64,000 nt of DNA from Alistipes dispar. GTDB lineage: Bacteria; Bacteroidota; Bacteroidia; Bacteroidales; Rikenellaceae. The DNA is taken from positions 2,406,001-2,470,000 of the forward strand of contig NZ_AP019736.1 in assembly GCF_006542685.1 (NCBI RefSeq), in the 5' to 3' direction. The notes beneath the pieces were generated by a model. That model was given only the letters and a program-made list of their open reading frames with translations. It was not told the origin of the DNA and made no database searches. Each line of letters opens with the position of its first letter. Within the stretch, counting starts at the first letter, position 1. The position numbers and the translations under genes were made by a program. Positions 25,693 to 34,405 of this stretch are shown piece after piece.

Positions 25693-27024
25693 TCAGGCGC
25701 GGTCCGTCGCTTTGGCGAGGATGGCGCTCAGACGGCGGGTCATGAAGTATTGCAGCACACCGCGCAGGAACATGTAGAGCGTGAAGGCGAGCCAGAGGGC
25801 GTTGTTGCCGATCAGCGGATGGAGTGCGTAGTAGATGCCGAAATAGGCGGCCGTGGCGAAGAACATGGAGTTGCGCATGACACGCGTCTCGGTGGCGCCG
25901 ACCATGATGCCGTCCATGATGAAGGGCATGGCGCTGGCGATCGGGATGATGATGATCCAGACGATGTACTCCCCGGCCGTTGCGACGAGCGCCTCGGCAT
26001 TGGCGGCCGTGGAGCTGACGAACAGCCCCACCAGATCGCGCCACCAGATGATGTAGATGACGACGAACAGCGCCGAGATGAGTGTCCCCCACGCGAGACA
26101 GCCTTTCAGGCAGCGGCGCAGCGCCCCTCCGTCGCGGGCGCCGATGAAGCGGCCCGTGAGCGCTTCGGCGGCGTAGGCGAAGCCGTCGTTCATGTAGGAG
26201 AACAGCGTGAAGAGTTCGAGCAGCAGGGCGTTCACGGCCAGCAGTTCCTGGTTGCCCAGCCGTGCCGACGAGCCGGTGAAGAAGGTATAGACCGCCACGA
26301 TGCAGAACGTGCGCAGGATGATGTCGCGGTTGATCGAGAAATAGGTCTTCAGCGGCCGCAGATCGAGCACCTGCGACCAGTCGATCAGCCGGAGAACGGG
26401 GCGGTATTTCGCCACGAGCAATACCGAGGCGAGCGCCACGCCCGTCCATTGGGCGACGACCGAGGCGTAGGCGATGCCCACGATGCCCAGATCCATGCCG
26501 AAGGCGAACCAGAGGCTGCAAAGGGTGTGGACGACGTTCACGGTGATGGCCGTGCACATGGGGAACACGGCGTTCTGCATTCCCGTGTACCAGCCGTTGA
26601 AGCCGAAGAGCAGGATGCCCGCCGGCACGGCCCAGATACGCGCATAGAAGTAGTCGCGGGTCATTTCGCCGCCGTGCATGGCCCAGAGCGCCAGCTCGCC
26701 CACGGGGTACTGGAGGGCGACCATCAGCAGTCCCATCGCGCCCGCCGCGGCCAGCGCGCGGGCCAGCATGTTGGCGCACTCGCCGAAACGGCCCGCACCG
26801 AACGCCTGCGCCGTGAGGCCGCTCGTGCCCATCCGCACGAACGAACAGTTCCAGTAGATGAAGTTGAAGATCGAAACCCCGATGGCCAGCGCGCCGATGG
26901 CCGCCGCCGAGTCGTCGCCCCAGTGTCCCGCGATGGCTGTCGAGACGATGCCCATGAGCGGCACGGTGATGTTCGAGACGATGTTCGGCAGCGCGATGCG
27001 CAGTATTTCGCGGTTCATGTTCAT
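25693..27024 (-). CDS. MATE family efflux transporter
   Basis: 443 residues from the ATG at 27024 (a second ATG two codons later at 27018). Twelve membrane segments in two six-helix MATE halves, beginning with the typical LRIALPNIVSNITVPLMG. Na+ or H+ driven export of organic cations, drugs or metabolites; the substrate cannot be told. The open frame continues far upstream on the minus strand, but that part is antisense to the pseudouridine synthase gene. The promoter box ends 9 bases before this ATG, which fixes the start and implies a very short leader. Divergent from rluB. Confidence 0.92.
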   Translation of the reverse strand: MNMNREILRIALPNIVSNITVPLMGIVSTAIAGHWGDDSAAAIGALAIGVSIFNFIYWNCSFVRMGTSGLTAQAFGAGRFGECANMLARALAAAGAMGLLMVALQYPVGELALWAMHGGEMTRDYFYARIWAVPAGILLFGFNGWYTGMQNAVFPMCTAITVNVVHTLCSLWFAFGMDLGIVGIAYASVVAQWTGVALASVLLVAKYRPVLRLIDWSQVLDLRPLKTYFSINRDIILRTFCIVAVYTFFTGSSARLGNQELLAVNALLLELFTLFSYMNDGFAYAAEALTGRFIGARDGGALRRCLKGCLAWGTLISALFVVIYIIWWRDLVGLFVSSTAANAEALVATAGEYIVWIIIIPIASAMPFIMDGIMVGATETRVMRNSMFFATAAYFGIYYALHPLIGNNALWLAFTLYMFLRGVLQYFMTRRLSAILAKATDRA

Positions 27025-27033
27025 ATCCGGATG

Positions 27034-27041
27034 CAAAGATA
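27034..27041 (-). promoter_or_regulatory. -7 element for the MATE gene
   Basis: TATCTTTG on the minus strand, ending 9 bases before the ATG at 27024. Confidence 0.6.
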
Positions 27042-27125
27042 AGGCAAAAGAGCGGATATTGCGGCCTTGCGGGGTTTTTATCTTAAATGAGGCACGCGAT
27101 GTGCCGCAATCCGGAAAAATTGGAT

Positions 27126-27133
27126 TACCTTTG
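27126..27133 (+). promoter_or_regulatory. -7 element for the RluB-type gene
   Basis: TACCTTTG, about 113 bases upstream of the ATG at 27247. The two divergent -7 boxes are about 84 bases apart. Confidence 0.55.
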
Positions 27134-27246
27134 CCTCCTGACAGACCGAAGGTCGCGGCGGAGGCCGCTCCGGTCGTCCGGGCTGGGCCCGGGACGGCCG
27201 GGGTGCGGTTTCGCAGGCCGGAGGTTCCAACTAATCGAATGGAAAG

Positions 27247-28599
27247 ATGAAAGATCAGAAAAACGACTCGACCCCGGTGCTCGCGCGATTCGGACGCGAC
27301 AAGCGCGTGCGCACGGTGAAGGCTACGGCGGAACGCGTCGAGCGTCGCCCGCGTTCGCAGCGTGACGCTGCCGATTCGGAGCAGCCGTACCGGGAGCAGC
27401 CCGCCGGACGGGCCTCCTACAACCCCCACTTCACGGCGGACAACCGTCCGGCGTTCGACAGGCCGCGCGGCGAGCGTCCGCAGCGCGATTCCGGCGAACG
27501 GCCCCGCCGGGTATTCGACGACGACCGGGCCCGTTCGGGAGAGGAGCGTCCGCGCTGTGCGTTCGGCGCGAAGCCGCATGCCTTCGGCGAGCGTTCCCGG
27601 CAGGACGGGGAGCACCCGCACCGTTCGTTCGGCGACAAGCCGCGCACGCCGGGCGGGAAACCCGCATTCGGTGCGAAGCGTTTCGGCGGGAAACCCGGCG
27701 ATCGCACCTTCGGCGACAGACCGCACGGGGAGCATCCGTCCGGTGACCGGTTCCGCGGGAAATCCGGCGACCGGAAGTCCGGCGGCAGACCCGCCGGCGA
27801 TCGCAGGCCGGGTTTCGGCAAACCGGCCGCCCGCCGGGAAGGGGCGCCTGCCTCCTATCCGAAATACGACCCTGCGAAACAGACGGGCGAGATGCGCCTG
27901 AACCGTTTCCTCGCCCAGTCGGGCATCTGCTCGCGCCGCGAGGCCGACGACTTCATCACGGCGGGGCTCGTCTCGGTGAACGGCAAAATCGTCACGGAGC
28001 TGGGTACGAAGGTGATGCCCACGGACGAGGTGCGTTTCAACGACAGCCGCGTGCAGGGCGAGAAGAAGGTCTATCTGGTGCTGAACAAGCCCAAGGGCTA
28101 TGTCACCTCGCTCGACGACCCCCATGCCGCGAAGACGGTGATGGACCTGGTCCGCGGAGCCTGCACGGAGCGTATCTACCCTGTGGGGCGTCTGGACAAG
28201 AACAGCCTCGGGCTGCTGCTCTTCACCAACGACGGCGACATGACCAAGCAGCTCACGCACCCGTCGTACCGCAAGAAGAAGATCTATCAGGTGTCGCTCG
28301 ACAAGCCCCTGACGCGCGCCGACATGGACCGGATCGCCGAGGGCGTGACGCTCGAGGACGGCGAGATCCACGCCGACGAAATCTCCTATGTGAAGGAGAA
28401 CAAGCAGGAGGTGGGAATCGAGATTCACTCGGGCCGCAACCGCATCGTGCGCCGTATCTTCGAGTCGCTGGGCTATACGGTCACCAAACTCGACCGCGTC
28501 TATTATGCGGGTCTGACGAAGAAAAACCTCAAGCGCGGCGCATGGCGTTTCCTGACGCGCGAGGAGGTCGAGCGCCTCAAGTCCGGACAGTACGAATAG
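27247..28599 (+). CDS. rluB: RluB/RsuA-type pseudouridine synthase with a long basic N-terminal extension
   Basis: 450 residues. Residues 1-about 205 are Arg/Gly/Pro-rich and repetitive, with recurring FG(D/A/G)KP and GERP units. The enzyme proper starts at MRLNRFLAQSG: an S4 RNA-binding domain (about 217-265), then the catalytic domain with Asp in GRLDKNSLGLLLFTNDG and the IHSGRNRIVRR motif. It isomerises a uridine in 23S rRNA. The extended basic tail is a frequent trait of Bacteroidota RNA-binding proteins and could add RNA affinity or promote condensation. RluB versus RsuA/RluE specificity cannot be settled by eye. Confidence 0.9.
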   Translation: MKDQKNDSTPVLARFGRDKRVRTVKATAERVERRPRSQRDAADSEQPYREQPAGRASYNPHFTADNRPAFDRPRGERPQRDSGERPRRVFDDDRARSGEERPRCAFGAKPHAFGERSRQDGEHPHRSFGDKPRTPGGKPAFGAKRFGGKPGDRTFGDRPHGEHPSGDRFRGKSGDRKSGGRPAGDRRPGFGKPAARREGAPASYPKYDPAKQTGEMRLNRFLAQSGICSRREADDFITAGLVSVNGKIVTELGTKVMPTDEVRFNDSRVQGEKKVYLVLNKPKGYVTSLDDPHAAKTVMDLVRGACTERIYPVGRLDKNSLGLLLFTNDGDMTKQLTHPSYRKKKIYQVSLDKPLTRADMDRIAEGVTLEDGEIHADEISYVKENKQEVGIEIHSGRNRIVRRIFESLGYTVTKLDRVYYAGLTKKNLKRGAWRFLTREEVERLKSGQYE

Positions 28600-28626
28600 C
28601 GCGCACGTGCGTGCATGTTACGATAA

Positions 28627-28658
28627 CGAGCGGCCTTTCCGTCGGGAAGGGCCGCTCG
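28627..28658. terminator. Hairpin between convergent rluB and the clostripain-like gene
   Basis: CGAGCGGCC (28627-28635) pairs with GGCCGCTCG (28650-28658), extended inward by TTCC/GGAA. There is no U-tract on either side, so termination would be weak or factor-assisted. Confidence 0.5.
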
Positions 28659-28681
28659 TCGTGTATCCGGGTGCCGCCGCC

Positions 28682-29878
28682 TCAGTGCGTGGCGCGCCAC
28701 CAGGCGGTCTGCTGCCGGTCGATCGCCGCTTCGGGATCTGCACTCGGATCGGAGGTCGTGATGCCCGAGAAGGTCCGGATCGGATTGACGCCGTTGGCCA
28801 TCGAGTAGTACTCCTCCGTATGGCGGTGCCAGGGGACGGTCGCGTCCAGTTGCTTCTCGAACTCCGCGAGCAGGGCGTCGTCGTCGGAGCAGAGGCGGCG
28901 CACGTAGTCCCCCAGATCGAAGAAGAGCGTCGGGGTGTAGCCGTCGAGCCGCTGGAGGTCGCCGAGCCTGCCGGGATCGAATGCGTGCGCGGCGTTGATG
29001 CGCCGCATGATGTCGGCGAGCTTCTCCAGCCCGGCGCAGCGCGTGACGCCGATCGTGCCGTAGGGATAGGTATAGGTGCTGTAAAAGGCGTGGAAGGCGT
29101 CGCAGATGCCCTCGTAGTCCACCTCGCCGAGCATGTGGCGGCCCGCCGAGGCGTAGGGGAATCCGTAGGCCATGATCTCCGACGTGGAACCGATGAGGTA
29201 GTCCGTGACCCCGAGCAGCTCGTAGGCCACCTCGACCGACGACATGTAGCAGTCGTCGAAGAGGATGTACTCCATGTGCAGCCCCGTCCGGGCGAGGGCT
29301 TCGGCCAGCGTGGCGATTTCGGTCCGGTGATCGGGGGAGGTTCCGCCGAACCAGCGGGTCAGCGGGCGGTCCGGAGCGGCGTGCTCCCAGTATTCCCGGC
29401 GGGCCGGGGCGGCGGCGCGCGCCGGGACGGAGGAGACGGCCGGAAGCCATGCCATGCCGTGCGATCCGATGCTCATGGAGTAGCGGAGGGCGGGGGCCTC
29501 GCGTTTCACGTCGCCGAGGACCGAGGCGATGCCCTCGGCCGCGGTGAAGTCGGGCGCGGGGTCGTAGGTGCGGAGCGTGAGGCGTTCGCACCGGCCGCCC
29601 CTGCGGTAGAGTTCGAACAGCGACGCTTCGTCGGGAGACTCCATGAAGTAAACCAGCACACGCACGTCGGCGGGAATGCCTTCGGCCACGACACGTGCCA
29701 TGTCCTCGATGTTGGTGCGGAAGTAGGAGGTGAGGTTGCCCGACCAAGGCATATACATCAGGTGGGTCTGCGCGGCCGTCTCGGGCGGCGTGTAGCCCGG
29801 TTCCTCCTTGTCGGAGCAGGCGGGCGTCAGGGCCGCGACGGCAAGCAGGACGCAGAACCGGCGGAGCGTGCGGGTCAT
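28682..29878 (-). CDS. Clostripain-like (family C11) cysteine peptidase lipoprotein
   Basis: 398 residues from the ATG at 29878, overlapping the upstream stop as ATGA. The lipobox LTPAC makes it a lipoprotein (Cys at about residue 21). The C11 catalytic dyad is visible: His in SMSIGSHGMAW and Cys in ILFDDCYMSSVEVAYEL, with GSTSEIMAYGFPY after it. Clostripain-type peptidases cut after Arg or Lys. Being a lipoprotein in a Bacteroidales, it may sit on the cell surface or in the periplasm. Coupled to the DUF4919 gene. The substrate is unknown. Confidence 0.85.
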   Translation of the reverse strand: MTRTLRRFCVLLAVAALTPACSDKEEPGYTPPETAAQTHLMYMPWSGNLTSYFRTNIEDMARVVAEGIPADVRVLVYFMESPDEASLFELYRRGGRCERLTLRTYDPAPDFTAAEGIASVLGDVKREAPALRYSMSIGSHGMAWLPAVSSVPARAAAPARREYWEHAAPDRPLTRWFGGTSPDHRTEIATLAEALARTGLHMEYILFDDCYMSSVEVAYELLGVTDYLIGSTSEIMAYGFPYASAGRHMLGEVDYEGICDAFHAFYSTYTYPYGTIGVTRCAGLEKLADIMRRINAAHAFDPGRLGDLQRLDGYTPTLFFDLGDYVRRLCSDDDALLAEFEKQLDATVPWHRHTEEYYSMANGVNPIRTFSGITTSDPSADPEAAIDRQQTAWWRATH

Positions 29879-30612
29879 TTGTAGGTGCGGGGTTTGAGGT
29901 TGTTGAACTGCCACGTGCGGTCGCGCTTGTAGGTGTAGCCCTCGGGTTTGTTACGGTAGATGCGGCTGAAGTCGAAGTAGAAGCCGCGGCGCTTTTTGCC
30001 CTCCACGACGTAGGGCGACGTGAGGGGCACGAACTCCACCGTGCGGCTGATGACGCGCGACTTGTCGTAGGAGAACCCTTCGACGGTCAGCACGTCGAGC
30101 GCGTGGTCGAACATGAGGATGTGGCGCGGGGTCTTCTGCGTGAAACCGTCGCCCGACGAGAGGATCGTGCGGACGATGCCGTTCATACGGTTCGAGTAGG
30201 CCCGTTCGCGCTCCTTGTCTCCCAGCGCGCCGTAGGCGTAGGACATCAGGTTGAGCAGCTTGGGGCTGAACGGGTCGCGCGCGAGGGCGTCGGTCCCGGC
30301 CGAGATGATCGCCTCGAGCGTCCCGACGTCGGGCGTGTCGGGGTCCAGCCCCGAGGCCAGGAGCAGCACCCGGTCCAGATCGGGATTGGTGTTGAGCGGC
30401 TTGTAGGCGTCCTGATAGGCGTAGCCGTAGTAGAGGTAATGGTAGTCCTCGTCGGTGAGGGTCTCGTCGCCCGCGTTGTAGCGCATCATCAGCCCCGTGT
30501 AGTAGTACGGGGACGAGGTGTCCGTGATCCGGTCGAGGATGTCCTCCTCGACGGGGACTTTGGCCACGGCCAGTGCCGGCAGCAGCAGGGCGAATGACAG
30601 GAGTCGTTTCAT
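29875..30612 (-). CDS. DUF4919-like secreted protein
   Basis: 245 residues from the ATG at 30612. A signal peptide (about 1-17, ending AVAK) precedes a helical region with YYYTGLMMRYNAGDETLTDEDYHYLYYGYAYQ-type features, TPR-like helices in the middle, and a short beta C-terminus ending YKRDRTWQFNNLKPRTYK. This pattern fits the DUF4919 family of Bacteroidota, function unknown. It overlaps the peptidase gene by 4 bases and follows dapA by 38, so it belongs to the ligA-dapA transcription unit or has a weak promoter of its own. Confidence 0.75.
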   Translation of the reverse strand: MKRLLSFALLLPALAVAKVPVEEDILDRITDTSSPYYYTGLMMRYNAGDETLTDEDYHYLYYGYAYQDAYKPLNTNPDLDRVLLLASGLDPDTPDVGTLEAIISAGTDALARDPFSPKLLNLMSYAYGALGDKERERAYSNRMNGIVRTILSSGDGFTQKTPRHILMFDHALDVLTVEGFSYDKSRVISRTVEFVPLTSPYVVEGKKRRGFYFDFSRIYRNKPEGYTYKRDRTWQFNNLKPRTYK

Positions 30613-30650
30613 CGTATGCGTCGTATTGGTTCCCGGTACGAACGTATTTT

Positions 30651-31541
30651 TCAGCACAAATCGTACCTGCGGATCAGATTCCGGAATTTTTCGCGCAGCG
30701 CGGGGGAGCCTTCGACCAGCGGCAGGCGCATCGTGGGACCGATTTTCCCCATTTCGGCCAGGGCGCATTTCACCCCCACGGGGTTGCCCTCCTCGAAGAG
30801 TGCCTTCACCGCCTCGTCCAGCGCGGCGTATTCGCTGCGGGCCGCGTCGAAATCGCCCGTCTTGGCCAGGTTCACGCACCGCATGAACCGGTGCGGGAAG
30901 GCGTTGGCCGCCACCGAAATCACGCCGTCGCCGCCGCGCTGCATCACGTCGAGGGTCATGCCGTCGTCGCCCGAGAGCACGAGGAACCCCTCGGGGCGTT
31001 CGCGGAGGATCTGCTCGATCTGGTCGATCCGCCCCGACGCCTCCTTGATGCCGATGACGTTCGGAAAGTCGCGGGCGATGCGCAGCGTCGTTCCGGCGGT
31101 CATGTTCACCCCCGAGCGGCCCGGGATGTTGTAGAGGATCACGGGCAGCGGCGAGTGCTCCGAGACGGTGCGGAAGTGCTGGTACAGCCCCTCCTGCGAG
31201 GGCTTGTTGTAGTAGGGCGTGACGCTGAGGATGGCGTCGGCTCCCCGCAGGTCGAACTCGCGCAACTGGTCGAGCACTTCGGAGGTGGAGTTGCCGCCGC
31301 AGCCCATCACCAGCGGCACGCGGCCGGCGATCTGGTTGGTGATGAACATGGCGATCACGGCCCGTTCGGGCATGTATAGGGTGGGGGTTTCGGCCGTCGT
31401 GCCCAGCGCCACGATGTAGTCCACGCCGCCGTCGATCACGTAGTCGATCATGCGGGCCAGCGCTTCGTAGTCCACGCGGCCGTCGGGGGTGAAGGGGGTG
31501 ATCATCGCGGCCCCCACGCCGGAGAGTTTGGATTCTTGCAT
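30651..31541 (-). CDS. dapA: 4-hydroxy-tetrahydrodipicolinate synthase
   Basis: 296 residues. Condenses pyruvate with aspartate semialdehyde at the first step of the diaminopimelate/lysine branch. Schiff-base Lys166 in GIKEASG, Tyr137 in LYNIPGRSG, the GTTAETPTL loop and TPYYNKPSQEGLY are all in place. The TIM barrel is full length. It starts 22 bases after the ligA stop and continues an operon with ligA. Confidence 0.95.
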   Translation of the reverse strand: MQESKLSGVGAAMITPFTPDGRVDYEALARMIDYVIDGGVDYIVALGTTAETPTLYMPERAVIAMFITNQIAGRVPLVMGCGGNSTSEVLDQLREFDLRGADAILSVTPYYNKPSQEGLYQHFRTVSEHSPLPVILYNIPGRSGVNMTAGTTLRIARDFPNVIGIKEASGRIDQIEQILRERPEGFLVLSGDDGMTLDVMQRGGDGVISVAANAFPHRFMRCVNLAKTGDFDAARSEYAALDEAVKALFEEGNPVGVKCALAEMGKIGPTMRLPLVEGSPALREKFRNLIRRYDLC

Positions 31542-31563
31542 GGTATTCTCGTTTTTTCGGTTT

Positions 31564-33819
31564 CTAAAACAGTTCGCCCTGCCGGGTCGCGGCCGGGGTC
31601 TTTCCGGCATTGTCCTTCGTGGCGGCGGTTTCGCCGCTATCCGCCGGGACGGTTCCGGGGCGGGTCGCGTCCTTCCCGTCCTCCGGTGCGGGGCCGGCTG
31701 CCGGAGAACTTCCGGGTGCGGATTCGCCGCTCGTGTCCGGGGCCGTTCCTCCGCCGTCTTCCGGCGCGGAGCCGGCTGCATTGCCGTCCGCCGGGCGGGG
31801 CATGTCGTCGTCCGCGGCCGAGGGGCCTTCGGCGACGAGGCGCAGGAACTCCTCCTCGGAGAGGATGCGGATGCCCAGCTTCTCGGCCTTCTTGAGCTTC
31901 GCGGGGCCCGTCTTCTCCCCGGCGACGAGGTAATCGACGCTGCCCGACACGGCCGCGAGATTGCGCCCGCCGTGCCGTTCGATCAGCTCCTTCATCTCGT
32001 CGCGGCTGCGCGAGAAGCGTCCCGAGATCACGAGGCTCTTTCCGGCGAGCGACTCCGAGGCCAGCTCGCGCGCCGCGGCCTCGAACTGCACGCCGGCGCG
32101 GCGCAGGCGGTCGATGATCCGCAGGTTCCCGGCGTCGGCGAAGTATTCGAGAATGGCGTCGGCGATCTTCCCGCCCACCTCGTCCGCCTCGACCAGCTCC
32201 TCGCGCGAGGCGTGCATCACGGCCTCCAGCGAGCGGAAGTGCTCGGCGAGGTATTTGGCCGTGGTTTCGCCCACGAAGCGGATGCCCAGTCCGAACAGCA
32301 CGCGCCGGAACGGGACTTCGGCCGAGCGGCGGATCGACCGGATGATGTTGTCGGCCGACTTCTCGCCCAGCCGCGGCAGCGGCGCGAGCTGCTCGGCACG
32401 CAGGTCGTACAGGTCGGCGATGTCGTGCAGCAGGGCGTTGTCGTACAGCAGTTCGACGGTCTCCTCGCCCAAGCCCTCGATGTCCATGGCCTTGCGGCGG
32501 ATGAAGTGGAGGATGCGTCCGATGATCTGGGGGCGGCAGCCGCTCTGGTTGGGGCAGTAGTGTTTCGCCTCGCCTTCGTAGCGCACCAGCGGCGTGCCGC
32601 ACTCGGGGCAGCGGTCGATGTAGCTGAACGGCCGGCTGCCGGCCGGACGCTCCGAAAGCTCCACGCCCGTGATCTTGGGGATGATCTCGCCGCCCTTCTC
32701 CACGTAGACCATGTCGCCCGGGCGGATGTCCAGCAGGGCCATCTGTTCGGCGTTGTGCAGCGTCGCGCGGCGCACGGTGGTTCCGGCCAGCAGCACCGGA
32801 TCGAGGTTCGCCACGGGGGTGACGGCGCCCGTGCGGCCCACCTGGAAGGAGACGCTTTCGAGGCGTGTCAGGGCCTGCTCGGCCTTGAACTTGTAGGCCA
32901 CGGCCCATTTCGGAGCCTTGGCCGTGAAGCCCAGTTGCCGCCGCACGGCGAAGTCGTTCACCTTGACGACCACGCCGTCGGTGGGGAAGGGCAGTTGCCG
33001 CCGCGCCTCGTCCCAATGGGCGATGAAGGCGTCGATCTCGGCGACGCTGCGGCAGATGCGCGCCTCGCCGGAGACCTTGAAGCCCCATTCGCGGGCCTTT
33101 TCGAGGCTCTCCCAATGGGTCGCGAAGGGCAGGTCGTCGCCCGTGAGCTGGTAGAGCGTGCAGTCCAGCCCGCGGCGCGCCACGACGGCCGACTGCTGCT
33201 GCTTGAGCGTTCCGGCGGCGGCGTTGCGCGGGTTGGCGAAGAGCTGTTCGCCGTTGGCCTCGCGCTCGGCGTTGAGGCGGTCGAACGAGGCGTAGGGCAT
33301 CAGCACCTCGCCGCGGATCTCGAACAGTTCGGGCCACCCTTCGCCGCGCAGCCGCAGCGGCACGGAGCGCACCGTGCGGACGTTGGCCGTCACGTCGTCG
33401 CCCTCGACGCCGTCGCCGCGCGTGAGGGCCTGCACGAGCCGCCCGTGTTCGTAGGTGAGCGAAATGGCCGTGCCGTCGAACTTCAGCTCGCATACGTAGT
33501 CCGTCGCGCCTGCCTCGCGTTCGATGCGTCCGAGGAACTCGTGCAGCTCGTCGAGCGAGTAGGTGTTGCCCAGCGAGAGCATGGGGTAGCGGTGACGCAC
33601 GGTGCGGAACTCGGCTCCGAGGTCGCTGCCCACGCGCAGCGTGGGCGACGCGGGGTCGGCGTATTCGGGATGTTCGCGTTCGAGCTCCTGGAGTTCGCGC
33701 ATCATCGCGTCGAAGTCGAAATCGGAGATTTCGGGCGCGTTTTCGACATAGTATTTATGGTTGTGGTAGTCGAGCTGCCGGCGCAGCTCCTCGATCCGTT
33801 GGCGTATCATCGAAATCAT
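31564..33819 (-). CDS. ligA: NAD-dependent DNA ligase with an extra C-terminal tail
   Basis: 751 residues from the ATG at 33819 (a second ATG three codons in); typical LigA is about 670. Domain order: Ia with Tyr/His NAD-binding residues (DYHNHKYYV), nucleotidyltransferase with the adenylated Lys113 in CELKFDG, OB fold, four-Cys zinc finger (CPECGTP then YCPN), HhH region, and BRCT (about 580-655). Beyond BRCT a Pro/Ala/Gly/Asp-rich disordered tail of about 90 residues ends in RQGELF, a match to the clamp-binding form QxxLF. First gene of ligA-dapA-DUF4919-C11. Confidence 0.95.
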   Translation of the reverse strand: MISMIRQRIEELRRQLDYHNHKYYVENAPEISDFDFDAMMRELQELEREHPEYADPASPTLRVGSDLGAEFRTVRHRYPMLSLGNTYSLDELHEFLGRIEREAGATDYVCELKFDGTAISLTYEHGRLVQALTRGDGVEGDDVTANVRTVRSVPLRLRGEGWPELFEIRGEVLMPYASFDRLNAEREANGEQLFANPRNAAAGTLKQQQSAVVARRGLDCTLYQLTGDDLPFATHWESLEKAREWGFKVSGEARICRSVAEIDAFIAHWDEARRQLPFPTDGVVVKVNDFAVRRQLGFTAKAPKWAVAYKFKAEQALTRLESVSFQVGRTGAVTPVANLDPVLLAGTTVRRATLHNAEQMALLDIRPGDMVYVEKGGEIIPKITGVELSERPAGSRPFSYIDRCPECGTPLVRYEGEAKHYCPNQSGCRPQIIGRILHFIRRKAMDIEGLGEETVELLYDNALLHDIADLYDLRAEQLAPLPRLGEKSADNIIRSIRRSAEVPFRRVLFGLGIRFVGETTAKYLAEHFRSLEAVMHASREELVEADEVGGKIADAILEYFADAGNLRIIDRLRRAGVQFEAAARELASESLAGKSLVISGRFSRSRDEMKELIERHGGRNLAAVSGSVDYLVAGEKTGPAKLKKAEKLGIRILSEEEFLRLVAEGPSAADDDMPRPADGNAAGSAPEDGGGTAPDTSGESAPGSSPAAGPAPEDGKDATRPGTVPADSGETAATKDNAGKTPAATRQGELF

Positions 33820-33935
33820 TGTATAGGGACGGTCGCATTCCCGGACGTACCCTCTGCTCCCTTTCCCGGAGGTCCGGGCCTGCCGAAACGGCCGCCGGTA
33901 CGGGCGCGGCGTTGCGATCGTGCGAATATAACCTG

Positions 33936-33949
33936 CGTAAAGGTACGCA
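33936..33949 (-). promoter_or_regulatory. -7-like element inside a small palindrome upstream of ligA
   Basis: The plus strand reads GCGTA-AAGG-TACGC, a perfect 5-base inverted repeat. On the minus strand it contains TACCTTTA (33938-33945), one mismatch from the -7 consensus, about 120 bases before the ligA start. It sits in a 242-base divergent gap whose right half is very AT-rich; I see no clean promoter for the plus-strand gene at 34062. Confidence 0.35.
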
Positions 33950-34061
33950 ATTTGTCCGTAAGATGGGGCGAAAACAAAAAAAATGCAATAAAAAAATTGC
34001 GGATGCGGTGCGATATGCAAATTTTGCTTATAATTGCAGAAAATTTCGAAGCACTATCAGT

Positions 34062-34397
34062 ATGGCTAAACAGAATACGGCGAAGAAACATATCGTAACG
34101 AGTTTTCACAATTTGAGTGCTGAACTGCAGGATGCGGTCAAGGAGAAGTATCCCCTGGGATTCACCGACGCGATGATGCGGGTGGACAAACCCAACGGAG
34201 ACTTTTTTTATGCCGTTCCGTTCGAAACGGACGAGGTGTCCTATCTGGTGAAGATCGACGTGAAGATCGACGACCACTCGCAGGACGACGACGACAAGGA
34301 CTTCTACGACGACGACATCAAGGGGGCGGACGACCTCCAGGGCGAGGACGACGGGGCCGAAAGCGCCGACCGCTCCGACGACGACGTGGACATCTGA
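34062..34397 (+). CDS. Small acidic protein of unknown function
   Basis: 111 residues from the ATG at 34062; the frame is open further upstream but that part reads through the ligA promoter region. The first 75 residues are a mixed alpha/beta domain (HIVTSFHNLSAELQDAVKEK, then MMRVDKPNGDFFYAVPFET), and the last 35 are almost purely Asp/Glu/Ser. I recognise it as a type of short protein recurrent in Bacteroidales but know no function. No signal peptide or membrane segment. It lies 8 bases before the LRR lipoprotein gene, so the two are co-transcribed. Confidence 0.7.
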   Translation: MAKQNTAKKHIVTSFHNLSAELQDAVKEKYPLGFTDAMMRVDKPNGDFFYAVPFETDEVSYLVKIDVKIDDHSQDDDDKDFYDDDIKGADDLQGEDDGAESADRSDDDVDI

Positions 34398-34405
34398 CGA
34401 CGGCC

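Noticed and set aside
27025..28428. N-terminal extension of the MATE frame to 911 codons
   Set aside because: Antisense to the pseudouridine synthase; MATE similarity starts exactly at the ATG at 27024 next to the promoter box.
31489..34098. 869-codon open frame antisense to ligA
   Set aside because: Ligase motifs on the minus strand are complete; the plus-strand reading is low-complexity.
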